64,000 nt of DNA from Eunapius fragilis (lineage: Eukaryota; Porifera; Demospongiae; Spongillida; Spongillidae), in NCBI GenBank assembly GCA_963681505.1, contig OY811977.1, positions 4,779,264 to 4,843,263 of the forward strand. The letters are read 5' to 3'. A program made the translations under genes and the position numbers. The notes under the pieces are model-generated. The model did no database searches. It saw only the letters and a program-made list of their open reading frames with translations, and was not told the origin of the DNA. This document shows positions 1 to 10,375 of the stretch, one piece after another. Each line of letters begins with the position of its first letter. Position 1 is the stretch's first letter.

Positions 1-79
1 GAGCTCGGTTTGAGTATGGGGGTGGCCCTCTATTTCCAGTCACTCAGCAGCAGCATGCATTGCATCCCTGAGCTCTTCT

Positions 80-945
80 GGCTTTAGTATGTCATCTCAA
101 CAACACCTTAAACAAGCAGTAGAGGCATTCAACTCCCTTGTTCCAACTTCTGATGCAATCTGTGCAGAAGATATGTTGACATCACCCAACCACCAAAAGA
201 TGCTATTCACCAAAGTGGCCACCCACCTTTTCAATCTGCTATTAGTGATCTCCTCCACAGTAGATAGAGCTCGCCTGCTCCCCAAATGCTGCCTCGTGGA
301 TCTCAGTTATACCCTCTAAGAGGCTTGGCCTTCATCCGCAGCCATCAGAGTTTCAGGTAGCCGTCAAGTGGTGGGCTGGGCCTTGACACCCCTAGTGGGG
401 CTAAGTGTGCCCTGCGTCCAGGGAGTGAGCTCGATCACCTTGGCCACCACGCTCTCACCTGCAAGCGGGGTGGTGATGTTGTCTCCCGCCACAATAGACT
501 TCAAGACACCCTTGCAGAGGCCTGTCACAGGGCCCACTTGAGTGATAAGGTGGAGGCAGGAAGCAACCTAACCCTTGACCCACCCAGCTGACATTCCAGT
601 ATCCAACTAGTCTGTGGGTAAGCCAGTGGCCTTTGACCTATCTGTGACCTCACTGCTCAATTTAAACATTTTTTTGGAAGCGGGACTCACAGCTGGTGCA
701 GCCACTTGACCTACTGAGCTGAGGAAGCATGAAGCAAATGATGGAAAGTGCAGGGAGCTATGGTGGGTCTGTGTCCCCATGGTTGCTTATGGTGCTTGAA
801 GTGCTAAAGCCATGGAGTCTTTGTCGATCTGGCCTCTCGCTTAGCAACCAGTTCCAATAAGGCAAAGGCAGCTGCCCTTAACAGCCTTTATGGCAGGCTA
901 AATCAACTGCTATACTTACTAGATGCTTTGCCTCAGATGTGTAGA
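80..945 (+). pseudogene. Decayed 3' part of a non-LTR retroelement with restriction-like endonuclease (REL) domain
   Basis: Plus-strand reading, in shifting frames, matches the retroelement at 44.9-46.3 kb on the other strand. In order one sees QAVEAFNSLVP (about 115), FQVAVKWWAG (about 350), a His/Cys stretch with HHALTCKRGGDVVSRHNRL (about 450-505), then GKPVAFDLSVTS (about 615-655), ELRKHEAND and finally LTAFMAG near 890. Stop codons and frame changes break it. Families of the R2/CRE type have a CCHC knuckle followed by a PD-(D/E)XK nuclease, and the spacing of RHN and DLSVTS fits that. No intact ORF remains, so it is a dead fragment. The exact element family was not identified. Confidence 0.7.
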
Positions 946-1222
946 CTGTTTAGATTAGGTAGTTATTTATATTCATGTTTTTTTGTATGATATTGATGTA
1001 TAATATTCAAACTATAATTATTATAATTTCAAGAGGACAGTAGAATTTAATTTGAATGGGGAAATTAATGGTAATGACATGTTAATGTGTAGACTTGCTT
1101 TTTGTTTTTTTTTTAACATATCCACACACCCAGTTATCATGTTAACAAGGTATTCATGTATAGTAGATGTATATATACACATAATGTTCATACAGATATT
1201 AACTGTACATGTTTGTAGACCT

Positions 1223-3259
1223 CTACACTGCTGCACGGTTGACACCTAGCAACTTTGACGTTTCATTGCTATGCGGGGAGAGTCCATTTTCAATATCATG
1301 GATGATCTCTGCTGCCGGATCAGTTTCAGTGATACCATCTGGGAATAAAGCTCCTCTGCTGAACCAAGCAAAAAATACCAGAAGCAGTGGAAGTATTATA
1401 GTAAAGATGCTTTGGATGCCTGCTGCTTGTGCTGACACTGTAAATACAATATTTCCGATCAAAAGAGCTACAAAGCTCAGAAGACAAAGGAAGAGGACTG
1501 GTGCACCAATCAAAGCAAGTGATTGCAAATTTTGTATTGCTGAGTTTCTCCTACAGCACTGTGTAAACCTTGAAGTGGAAATCAGCAGTGCTGTATTGAG
1601 TACAACACATATCACCACTGCTTTGACAAAGAAAAGTTTCACCAAAGTCAGAATTGGGTACAGGAAAAGTGCAACAAGTACTCCAATGGCATAGAATGCA
1701 CAAAGTGCCAAGAAAACATTAATAAACCAGATAACCAGACTCTGAATAAGGAAAGAGATAAAACACACCCTGCACTTAAAGATGTCTGCTCCTAAAACTG
1801 TATGCACACACTGCATGTGTTTCTTACATGCCTGTGCACACGGAATAGGAAAGTCAACTCTCTTGGGAATCAATACTGCCACCATCAGCAACAATGCAAT
1901 CAGTAAAATTAATGAAGCAACAATGTGAGGTGCTATATTGTTGAGGACTAGCCATGATGGTGCAATATCCCACAGAAAGCATAATGTGGTGAACCCCCAA
2001 AATATGGGATAGCCTGGACGCTGCTTTCCCTTAACACTGTCATATGCCATTTCATAGGCAAAACGGGCTGTGGTAGCTGACAGTAGAAAGACAAACAAAG
2101 TAAGAACAATAATTACCACTACCACAATGTAGTAGAAAGGCCAGCCATAATCTTCTTTCCAACTAACATGTATAGCATATCCTCTTGTATCATCATTATT
2201 CAGTGCAATGATGCTACCTCTGTACAATGCATACGCTTTTATCTGTAAAGGATAAAACACCACAGTAACCACAACAATCACATCTGTGTATGTTGCTACC
2301 CATTGTGAAGCCATGGTATAGAATGATTCCCACACTACATTTCTTGTTCAATAAACCCAGATGGCACCCTGGGAATTGTGGAACATTGCCAACCTGATTG
2401 AATCACAGAAATATTCCCCTGTGATCAGTGCTTATATAAAACCCGACCTTCGCATTTTGGCAGGCATCAAGCCTGTATCCATCATGCTACTAACACTTGA
2501 TTAATTAGCTGCGTATATGTATAGAGATGATAATTGCAGTTACTGAAGCCGCAAAGGGTTGAGCTACCCATGCAGGGATAAATATAAGTTTAGCCAGACA
2601 GACTAATCAAGTGTTAATAGCCCACTATCACACTATCTGATGGATACAATTCTTTGGTACAGTACATGTATATATGCTCAGTTGGGGCTACGCCCAACTA
2701 CGATGAATATTTTTTCAGTTACATTAGAAGATTCAAAGTGCTGCATTTCATATGTTCATACATATGTACGTACCTTGGTTGCTATCTCCTGCAGTGCACC
2801 TAGGAGTTCATTAATAGCCGTACAACTGTTATTAACGATTCCGATCGTGAGTTGAACTGACTCATTGAGCAAGCATAGGCCTTCCCAGCTGAATCCATTA
2901 ACCATGATACCACCTAAAGCATATGCTAGAACCAACTTTCCAACAGGAGTACTAGTGTCGTACGAAGTCCATAGAAAAGTAGCGTTATATTCAGTACTGC
3001 AGTTTACATCACCAACTTCGCGTACACTTTGTGCAGCACAATTGCAAACGAGTGAAAAAGTTACAGGAACACAGAACGGCGCATGTCCGCTTGTAGGGTA
3101 GAAGGTTGTTTGTAATTTGTACAAATTGTACGAATCGTTGGTGAGTAGATATTCAAGTGTTGCTTGGAGTTCGAAGGCAGCAAACGAAGGGTTCAAACTC
3201 GCTGTGGAGATTTCCTGTACATACGAGAGCAGAACAAATCCGAGTAGCACGCAATACAT
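1223..3259 (-). CDS. Multi-pass membrane protein with secreted-type N-terminal domain (hypothetical)
   Basis: Two exons are clear. Exon 1 (3259 to 2774) starts with an ATG and a hydrophobic signal peptide (MYCVLLGFVLLSYV), then about 140 extracellular residues with many Cys and N-glycosylation sites (NDS, NAT, NES, NNS), ending at a GTACGTAC donor. The second part (about 2335 to 1223) encodes roughly 360 residues with about eight hydrophobic segments, a Cys-rich patch (CAQACKKHMQC) and a hydrophilic C-terminus, ending at a TAG. Residues MASQWV at 2314 would be the first ATG if this part were a separate gene. The exon 1 donor is phase 0 and I could not find a phase-matched acceptor just upstream of 2335, so a small extra exon may lie in 2340-2770. 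I do not recognise the family. A topology of signal peptide, ectodomain and membrane bundle suggests a receptor or transporter. Joining the two parts is inference. Confidence 0.6.
2491..2616. mobile_element. Small MITE-like element in the intron of the membrane protein gene
   Basis: Terminal inverted repeats TAACACTTGATTAATTAG (2491) and its near reverse complement GACTAATCAAGTGTTA (ending 2616) bound 126 bp with no ORF. It lies between the two recognised exons. The target duplication is not clear. Confidence 0.5.
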
Positions 3260-3321
3260 TGCATAAGGCGTAAAAACGGGTCAAAAAGTGGATTACTTTT
3301 CATGTGGGTATGGCATATCAT

Positions 3322-3333
3322 GGTCACGTGACC
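3322..3333. promoter_or_regulatory. Palindromic E-box / CLEAR-like site GGTCACGTGACC
   Basis: A perfect 12-bp palindrome lies 63 bp upstream of the ATG of the membrane protein gene (3259, minus strand). GTCACGTGAC is the core of the CLEAR element bound by MiT/TFE and USF-type bHLH-zip factors in animals. Its use in this organism is inference. Confidence 0.5.
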
Positions 3334-3452
3334 GGTTTGATTACCGGCTATCGTACGTTAGTCTCGTTCCCAGACCAGTATCGGCGGGAAAGGGGCGACC
3401 ACCTCGCTAGGGTTGTACAGTGGCGTAGGAACCGGTGTGGGGGGGCCAAGGC

Positions 3453-4325
3453 CAGTGACGGATCCAGGGGGGCGGGTCCCAGGGTGTCTGGACCCCTCCT
3501 CGAACCTGAACATGAAATAATTAGCGTATGACGTGTCGCACGTGAGATATACATTTCTACGCGTGCGCGGCGCGGAGCGCAAGTTGCTAAATAGCTAATT
3601 CTTATTGCTTATTCATTGGTTAGTACTATATTTTAGTTCTGTAAATTGCGAGATACGTAGTAGGCTGGTATTTATACGTAAGGTAAATGTATTCCAAATG
3701 CAAACCAACGGTCGTAATATAGAGCATTCTTTCCGCAGTTATTTTGATTCGTGCTCTATATTATTAGTACCCATATCATCAAGGTTGAATCATAGCGGAA
3801 GGGATTGGAAACGGAAGTCTTTAACACCAACAACAGGTGCAGGAAAAATAAAATAAAATGGCGGATAATATCTATGGTTTCAGATACTTTTTCGAAGAAA
3901 ACCGGTCGTTGTGTATAGTTTGAGGCTTTTTCCTTTATTCTGTCACTTGCTTAAGAGGTGTGGATATTATCAGATATGTTTTTATGACTGTAAATGATTT
4001 TAGACCCGAGTTTTTTAAAGACCCGCGTTCCGTGTCTTTGCGAAGCCTTTGTGGGCGTATAGGAAACGTTAGCGTTGTCATATTGGCTACTTTATTGTAG
4101 AATCGAGTGGAGCTTCGTGAGACAAATCGGACTGGCTAGGTATTATCTCAAATGCATGTTGTACACTCGTACAAACGTTGGTAATAAAGATGTTGACATA
4201 AGAGTGGTTGTGGGCGTATAAAGTGCGCCAAGAGCTTTTGAGATAATACCTAGCCAGTCCGATTTATCTCACGAAGCTCCACTCGATTCTACCCCTCCCT
4301 CGCCAAAATCCTGCATCCGCCCCTG
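3453..4325. mobile_element. hAT-like non-autonomous element
   Basis: Ends are CAGTGACGGATCC at the left and GCATCCGCCCCTG at the right, so the TIR is about CAGNGRCGGATSC, the usual hAT style. It is flanked by CCAAGGC(C) on both sides (3446-3453 and 4326-4333), a 7-8 bp target duplication. The flanks join to give sequence like 26.39-26.47 kb, which supports an insertion. Inside: short ORFs without recognisable domains and, at the right end, a 196-bp palindrome. Confidence 0.65.
4097..4292. repeat. 196-bp palindromic fold-back element
   Basis: Left arm 4097-4152 (GTAGAATCGAGTGGAGCTTC...) and right arm 4237-4292 are near-perfect reverse complements with an 84-bp loop. It is nested in the right part of the hAT-like element. 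Confidence 0.75.
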
Positions 4326-4481
4326 CCAAGGCCCACCCAATCATAAATTTGTGGGGGTCAGCCCCCCCAATCCTAATTAAATTCAATGTTCACACGACGT
4401 ATCTTTGGTACGACAGTACGGAACAGCTAAGTATGGCACGGTACGACTACTGATTATTTGGGATTGTGTGGCGGCCGTGAC
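4326..4481. repeat. Dispersed repeat C, copy 1
   Basis: Matches 26430-26600 plus 27354-27433 in the same orientation (for example GGCACGGTACGACTACTGAT near 4434 and 27391). The second copy is interrupted by a 751-bp TA-flanked element. No coding potential seen. Confidence 0.7.
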
Positions 4482-4837
4482 ACGTATAACTCGCGTAGTA
4501 ACAGGGCCGACCCCGCCGTTCAAGCAGGTGCGGCCATGGCCGCACCACTTTTTGAAACTTCGATTTAAAAAAATAATTATACTTTATAGTTAATTGCGTA
4601 CTCTGCTGCATGATGCAAGTGCTATTCATTTAATACTCACCTCGCTTGTGGCTCCTTTTTGCTCATCAATCCTTTGCTTCATTTCATACAAGCGCCCGGC
4701 CTGCGCGCGGTTTGGCCGCACCACTTTTTAAATGCCGGTGTAACAGGATAGCCTGTCCCCCCGGATACAGTGTCCCCCCCGGACACCCCATCCTAGTACA
4801 CGCTGTCCCCCTTTAGGATACACTGTCCCCCCTCCCC

Positions 4838-4873
4838 CCCCCACACACACACAAACACACGCGCGCACGCACG

Positions 4874-4924
<51 letters not shown>
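4838..4924. repeat. (CA)n/(CG)n microsatellite
   Basis: Runs of CA and GCAC units. ORFs across it are artefacts of the dinucleotide repeat. Confidence 0.9.
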
Positions 4925-4926
<2 letters not shown>

Positions 4927-5529
4927 AAGTATGTTCATTGCTCCGCCTTTGCACGCTGATAATACATGTATAAGTTGGTGTCTGACAATACCACCGAATG
5001 CATAACATATATGGTCTGTATGATATTTGCATGCTCTGTTGTATTTGTTGTTATATATAATGGACTGAAGTGTATACCACCAAAAATGGCTAAACGAAAG
5101 GAAAGTAATTTAAAGACTCGGCCAAAATAGTTGAGGCCCAAGCGCCGTCCTTTGGTCGAGACGCCCCCAGCACGTTATAGTCACATACAGCAGGGGCGGA
5201 TACAGGATTTTCCAAAAGGGAGGGTTGAGACCGGCGATAATCATACGAAATGGGGGGGGGGGGGGTGCTGTCCGCTTCAGGCCCGACACGAAAAGCGGGG
5301 GGGGGGGGGGGGGGGGGGGGGTTTGCTGTCCGGCGCTTCAGGCCCGATACAAAAAGCGGGGAGGGGTTGTTTTACTTGTTTAGCAGAAGAGGGGGCGGTA
5401 CCTTATAATGAAAGGGGGGGTTCCCAGCGAAAAAATCCTGGGCACGATCTTGGCCAAGATCATGCCCAAGGTCAAGATGGCAAGATTATTGCGGCCAAAT
5501 TCTTGGTATCTTGACCCAAGATCTTTCCT

Positions 5530-6345
5530 CAAGATCTTGCTTTCTTGCCCCTAGATCTTGCCTCCTTGCCCCTAGATCTTGGCCATGATCTTGCCTCCTT
5601 ACCCCTAGATCTTGGCCACGATCTTGCCTCCTTGGCCCTAGATCTTGGCCATGATCTTGCCTCCTTACCCCTAGATCTTGTCCATGATCTTGCCTCCTTG
5701 CCCCTAGATCTTGGCCACCATCTTGCCTCCTTGCCCCTAGATCTTGGCCACGATCTTGCCTCTCTGCCCCTAGATCTTGTCCATGATCTTGCCTCCTTGC
5801 CCCTAGATCTTGGCCACGATCTTGCCTTCTTGCCCCTAGATCTTGGCCACGATCTTGCCTCCTTGCCCCTAGATCTTGGCCATGATCTTGCCTCCTTACC
5901 CCTAGATCTTGGCCATGATCTTGCCTCCTTACCCCTAGATCTTGGCCATGATCTTGCCTCCTTGCCCCTAGATCTTTGCCATGATCTTGCCTCCTTACCC
6001 CTAGATCTTGGCCATGATCTTGCCTCCTTACCCCTAGATCTTGGCCATGATCTTGCCTCCTTGCCCCTAGATCTTGGCCATGATCTTGCCTCCTTGCCCC
6101 TAGATCTTGGCCATGATCTTGCCTCCTTGCCCCTAGATCTTGGCCATGATCTTGCCTCCTTACCCCTAGATCTTGGCCATGATCTTGCCTCCTTGCCCCT
6201 AGATCTTGGCCATGATCTTGCCTCCTTACCCCTAGATCTTGGCCATGATCTTGCCTCCTTGGCCCTAGATCTTGGCCATGATCTTGCCTCCATGCCCCTA
6301 GATCTTAGCCAAGATCTTGCTTCCTTTAGGCACGATCTCGCGCTA
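5530..6345. repeat. 33-bp minisatellite (about 24 copies)
   Basis: The unit is built on CCCCTAGATCTTGGCCATGAT plus CTTGCCTCCTTG. The 33-bp period keeps long ORFs open on both strands (KEARSWPRSRG on minus, LPLDLGHDLAS on plus), so these 280-residue ORFs should not be called genes. Variation is mostly ATG/ACG, TTG/TTA and single-base changes. Confidence 0.9.
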
Positions 6346-6619
6346 AGATCAAACCTACAATTTGATCCTGCCCTCTTTGACACAAGAAATGAGCAAGGTT
6401 ATTATATTTAACAAAAAGAAACACACATCACTCATTTACTGTCCCTTTACTTTTGTTGTTACTTTGTCTCTGCACTTCTGATTGCAGGATTTTCGTTTGC
6501 TGGTAGCATTGTCTTTTTCTCCAAATTTATTTCTTAAACAATCTGTGGAGTGATATGCAGGCAACAGAAATGGGTAAATATCTGGCGAGGTGGGGCATAA
6601 AAAAAAATGCATTCATGCA

Positions 6620-7012
6620 AAAAATATAAAGCATCAAGTAGCTGCATTGGGACAATGGTGGCTTCAAACTTATCGTTGATTTTCCCACTGGGACAAACGA
6701 TCGATGCTTTCACCTCATCCTCAGTGTATAGAGTATCTAGTAGGCTGAGCACTTTTTTAATTTTATATCAGTCCCTCTCAGATTCAATAAATTTACACTA
6801 CTTTCCTATGTCAATGTATACATTCATTTTGTACTGGTATTAACTTACAGTCAAAAAGTACTCTGGTGAGTGACTTGAACCTGATGGACCTGCTGGTTGC
6901 GCATCTGGCAGTATCTCCGTGGGAGCAGGGTTAGCTGGGTGTTGATTACATTTCTGTACATCACAGGCCAGTGTGGGTCCTCCGATTCCTACAAAAAATG
7001 TGCCTAGTATTA
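6620..7012 (-). pseudogene. Two possible exons of an unrecognised gene inside the 4.35 kb element
   Basis: On the minus strand a reading segment IGGPTLACDVQKCNQHPAN... (about 6990-6850) follows an acceptor-like TTTTTTGTAG and ends at a good donor GTAAGTTA. The next segment, LLDTLYTEDEVKASIVCPSG... (about 6737-6530), follows an acceptor-like GTGCTCAG and runs to a stop. Codon use looks non-repetitive, unlike the flanks. No domain was recognised. It may be a captured gene fragment or a relic of the element's own gene. Confidence 0.35.
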
Positions 7013-7334
7013 TATCTTTCACCCGTGAGAGCTACTTATACCTTTATTTGGCTGGCTGGCTGGCTGTCTGTGATAAGGTGTGCTAAAATACTTTTCACTG
7101 CAACCCGTATACGTCTCAGCTCATCATTACATCCCTACAAATAAAGATAAACATGGTAACTGAAGTCATCGTATACCTGTATTTGAATTAATTACTGCAT
7201 GAAATGACCACAATATAATGCATATACGAGAATACATACATAATAATGTAATACATGGATGCAATACAGCTTCCCAGTGTTTAAGGGGTGGGTTATTATT
7301 GCTCTATGTATGCATACATACAAATGCATCTACA

Positions 7335-7770
7335 AGCCTCAAATCATCCACACACCCTTCAAGCCTCAAACACCCACACACAAGCTTTTGACACCCTACA
7401 AACCTCACAGACCCACACACACTACAAGCCTTCGTCGCACACACCCTACAAGCCTTTGACGCACACACCCTACAAGCTCCAACACACTGCAATGCTCGAG
7501 CAACCCTTCAACACCCTACAAGTATTTGACACCCACACACCCTACAAGCCTCCAACCACCTAAGCCTCAAACACCCACACACACTACAAGCCTTCAACAT
7601 CCACACCCTACAAGCTTCCAACATACACACACAGCAACACAACACCCTATAAGCGTCAATACTCACATACCCACACACACCCTCCTCCAAAAAGCCTCAA
7701 TACTCATACACTACCTACCAGCCTCCAGCATCACACACCACACATACGCTTCCACTCACCAATACTAAGA
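7335..7770. repeat. Degenerate CA/ACACCCTACAAGCCT repeat tract
   Basis: Loose repetition of ACACCCTACAAGCCTC(AAAC) and CACACAC. ORFs in this stretch are repeat artefacts. Confidence 0.8.
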
Positions 7771-8730
7771 CTCAGCACCGCATACATGTACCAACCAAGT
7801 CAGCAGCACTTGAACACAACCTACAACACTCCCCCTAACTATACACACCATCCACAATTCATCAACGACATGGGTGCGGATTCTCAAACAGGAAACAGCA
7901 TGCGCGCATCAATTAGAACATACCTCGAAATTATGTAGCTGCTGCTAACGTTTTTCGTTCACTAGCGTGAGAAAACCATACCTTTTATTACAAGAAACAC
8001 TAGAAAGGTCCACTTACTTCATATTCCCACTGAAGAAATGGATCTTTGTGTCTCTGCTAAAGTAGTATCATATTGCGTATTTTGTAAACTCACGCGACCG
8101 TTACAAAACCAGCGATCGTGACCAAACACGGATACCAAAATATGCCGGGGAATGGCTGAATGTTACTTGCCGATACACATTTTGCTTTCTTCGGCTCCTA
8201 TAGGTTTATGCCAGTCAACCCTCGCCCGTTAAAAGTTACGAAAAAATTTTTAAGGGTGCGCAATTGCGGATAATTAATCTGGCCGGTAATCGGTTAATGA
8301 AGTTCACAAGGTGTGTGTAGACCCTGTCAATGGTATGCGTGCCCGTACAATTACATACACATTGGTGATCCTAACATATAAACACTGGTACATGAACTTG
8401 TATGGTCTGTCATGCAGATGTTGAAAGCGCAGAAATGGACTGTGAAGATCATTAAAGCATGATATCTGTATGCACGTATTATAGATTGTGCAACTGTCTT
8501 TATAATGCATTTTGTATCTTGTGTATGATATCTGTATACAACACTGGATGCCATCTAATATATCAATATGTACAGTGCGATAAATGTTCTGCATGCATGG
8601 GCGACAAATCAAAAACGGGTTAAACCACCATGCAAGGCATGTATGCAGTCTGGTGAGAAATTACTTTGTTACTAAAGACGTTGCATGGGATTTTGAAATT
8701 AAGAATCACGAATCTTTTTCCATAGTGGAT
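7771..8730. other. Stretch without recognisable gene or repeat
   Basis: About 1 kb of mixed sequence inside the 4.35 kb element. Short ORFs (for example 8304-8612 minus) lack any conserved pattern. Nothing else seen. Confidence 0.6.
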
Positions 8731-8732
8731 CA

Positions 8733-9120
8733 AGGAGGCTAGAGGAGGCAAGATCATGGCCAAGATCTAGGGACAAGGAGGCAAGATCATGGCCAAGATC
8801 TAGGGACAAGGAGGCAAAATCATGGCCAAGATCTAGGGGAAAGCAGGCAAGATCATGGCCAAGATCTAGGGGCAAGGAGGCAGCCAAGATCTAGGGGAAA
8901 GCAGGCAAGATCGTGGCCAAGATCTAGGGGCAAGGAGGCAGCCAAGATCTAGGGGCAAGGAGGCAAGATCGTGGCCAAGATCTAGGGACAAGGAGGCAAG
9001 ATCATGGCAAAGATCAAGGAGCAAGATCCTGGCCAAGATCTAAGGGCAAGGAGGTAAGATCTTGGCCATGATCTAGGGGCAAGGAGGCAAGATTGTGGCC
9101 AAGATGTAGGGGCAAGGAGC
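8733..9120. repeat. 33-bp minisatellite, opposite orientation
   Basis: The same unit as at 5.5-6.3 kb, read on the other strand (CATGGCCAAGATCTAGGG with AAGGAGGCAAGAT), with shorter and partly deleted units. The two arrays form an inverted pair about 2.4 kb apart. Confidence 0.85.
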
Positions 9121-9493
9121 CCCCAAAGGAAACATGATGGGAGGCAAGATGATGGGGCCAGGAGGCAAGACCATTCTCAATATTCTTGTATGGAATCTTG
9201 GTCAAGATTGCATACAAGAATCCTGACCATGATCTTGGACAATATTATTCTTTCTGAGTATGTCGTTTGATTTTGGTGAAGAATATGTTGTCTGTCTTGA
9301 CACAATCCCTCAATTTGCTATCGCTGTGGATTATTTTAGTCCAATTTTGAAATTGTTTAATATTTTCTTGGGCAAGATCTTAGACATCATGGCCAAGAAT
9401 CTTGAATCTTGGTCAGGATGCATTAGATCTTGGTCAAGATTGCCAAGATCATGGCCAAGATCGATAAGATTTTTTCGCTGGGTTGCAACCCCC

Positions 9494-9527
<34 letters not shown>

Positions 9528-9542
9528 TGGATCCGCCTCTGT

Positions 9543-9728
9543 ACAGGATGCTTGTGCGCACTTAGTTCTAGGCCCAAGCGCCGTCCTCTGGTCGAGACGC
9601 CCCAGCACGTTATAGTCACATACAGGATGCTTGTGCGCACTTAGTTCTAGGCCCAAGCGCCGTCCTCTGGTCGAGACGCCCCAGCACGTTATAGTCACAT
9701 AAAGGATGCTTGTGCGCACTTAGTTCTC
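9543..9728. repeat. 79-bp tandem repeat (about 2.3 copies)
   Basis: GGATGCTTGTGCGCACTTAG begins units at 9546, 9625 and 9704. The unit also contains AAGCGCCGTCCTCTGGTCGA. A partial copy sits at 5131-5190 on the other side of the inserted 4.35 kb element. Confidence 0.9.
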
Positions 9729-10054
9729 AAACACTAGTGAGTGGACTGCTAGTCCTAAGGCGGACTAGCATTCCTAGAACTAATTGTCCGCTGGGGGACA
9801 ACGTATCCTAGGACGCGATGTCCGGGGGACTTCGTGTCCTAGGATACATTGTCCGGGCGGACAATTTTTACGGGGGGACAGGCTATCCTACTACACCGGC
9901 GTCGGCTCTGAGTAAGAAACGGATAGTTTACCTCTTTGTTTCCTATCGATCCAGAAGGCAAAGGCGGTCATTTTAATGTTTTGTTCCAGTCTTCAAACTG
10001 TTTGCTTTAAGAGAACAAAAAAGTTCGTGTTTTACCTCGTCCCCATGCCAATAC

Positions 10055-10095
10055 TTCTCCGTCGTCGTCGTCGTCGTCGTCGTCGTCTTCTTCTA
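10055..10095. repeat. (CGT)n trinucleotide repeat
   Basis: About nine CGT units followed by CTTCTTCTTC. It lies in the 230-bp spacer after the TIR unit, where nothing else is seen. Confidence 0.9.
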
Positions 10096-10129
10096 ATTCT
10101 CGGGTGAGTATAACTCCGGATAGGAATGG

Positions 10130-10285
10130 TTTCAAAGAGCGGCACGTATCGCCACTCGCACGGCTCGTTCCAAGTCTTCGGCTGTGTCGGCTCTGTACGG
10201 TAGGCTCAGCATCGTCCTGGTGAGAGCCAATGTAAGGGCCATATTAGCTAGATCTCCCACAGTTTATTGACTCCTAGTGTCTAAT
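10130..10285 (+). pseudogene. 3'-terminal fragment of the REL-type retroelement
   Basis: Plus-strand reading ends in SALYGRLSIVLVRANVRAIL near 10180-10245. This parallels LLYGRLSLTLMRANARALL in the copy at 44.9 kb. Only the last 45 or so residues are present. Confidence 0.6.
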
Positions 10286-10375
10286 TAAGGTTTATCTTGT
10301 ATATTGTAATTCATATAATTATGTAATTATAATCATAAAATGCAAAATAAAATAATAAAAAAGACAAGAAAAATG

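Larger units (their letters stand above)
5191..9541. mobile_element. 4.35 kb hAT5-like element inserted in a 79-bp repeat unit
   Basis: It starts CAGGGGCGGATACAGG and ends CCTGGATCCGCCTCTG. The flanks carry TACAG on both sides (5186-5190 and 9542-9546). Joining them restores the uninterrupted unit TCACATACAGGATGC seen at 9615-9629, so this is a filled site with a 5-bp duplication. Inside lie two opposed 33-bp minisatellites, two possible exons on the minus strand (6.6-7.0 kb), a CA-rich repeat and long G or C homopolymers near the ends. No transposase was found, so it is probably non-autonomous. Confidence 0.6.
4734..9900. mobile_element. 5.2 kb composite unit with terminal inverted repeats
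   Basis: The left end GCCGGTGTAACAGGATAGCC and the right end GGCTATCCTACTACACCGGC are imperfect inverted repeats of about 30 bp, continuing into CTGTCCCCCCGG versus ACGGGGGGACAG. Subterminal GTCC/GGAC motifs (GGATACAGTGTCC, TAGGATACATTGTCC) recur at both ends. No transposase ORF is visible. The unit holds 79-bp repeats interrupted by a second, 4.35 kb element. No clear target duplication was found. Confidence 0.55.

Noticed and set aside
1209-1694. 161-codon plus-strand ORF
   Set aside because: Antisense shadow of the multi-pass membrane protein gene, whose minus-strand frame has clear TM segments.
5529-6411. Two 280-residue ORFs on opposite strands, rich in KEARSWPRSRG or LPLDLGHDLAS
   Set aside because: They come from a 33-bp tandem repeat whose period is a multiple of three, so frames stay open by chance on both strands.
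4734-9900. CRISPR-like array
   Set aside because: The repeats have no unique spacers of constant length; they are tandem minisatellites in eukaryotic DNA.
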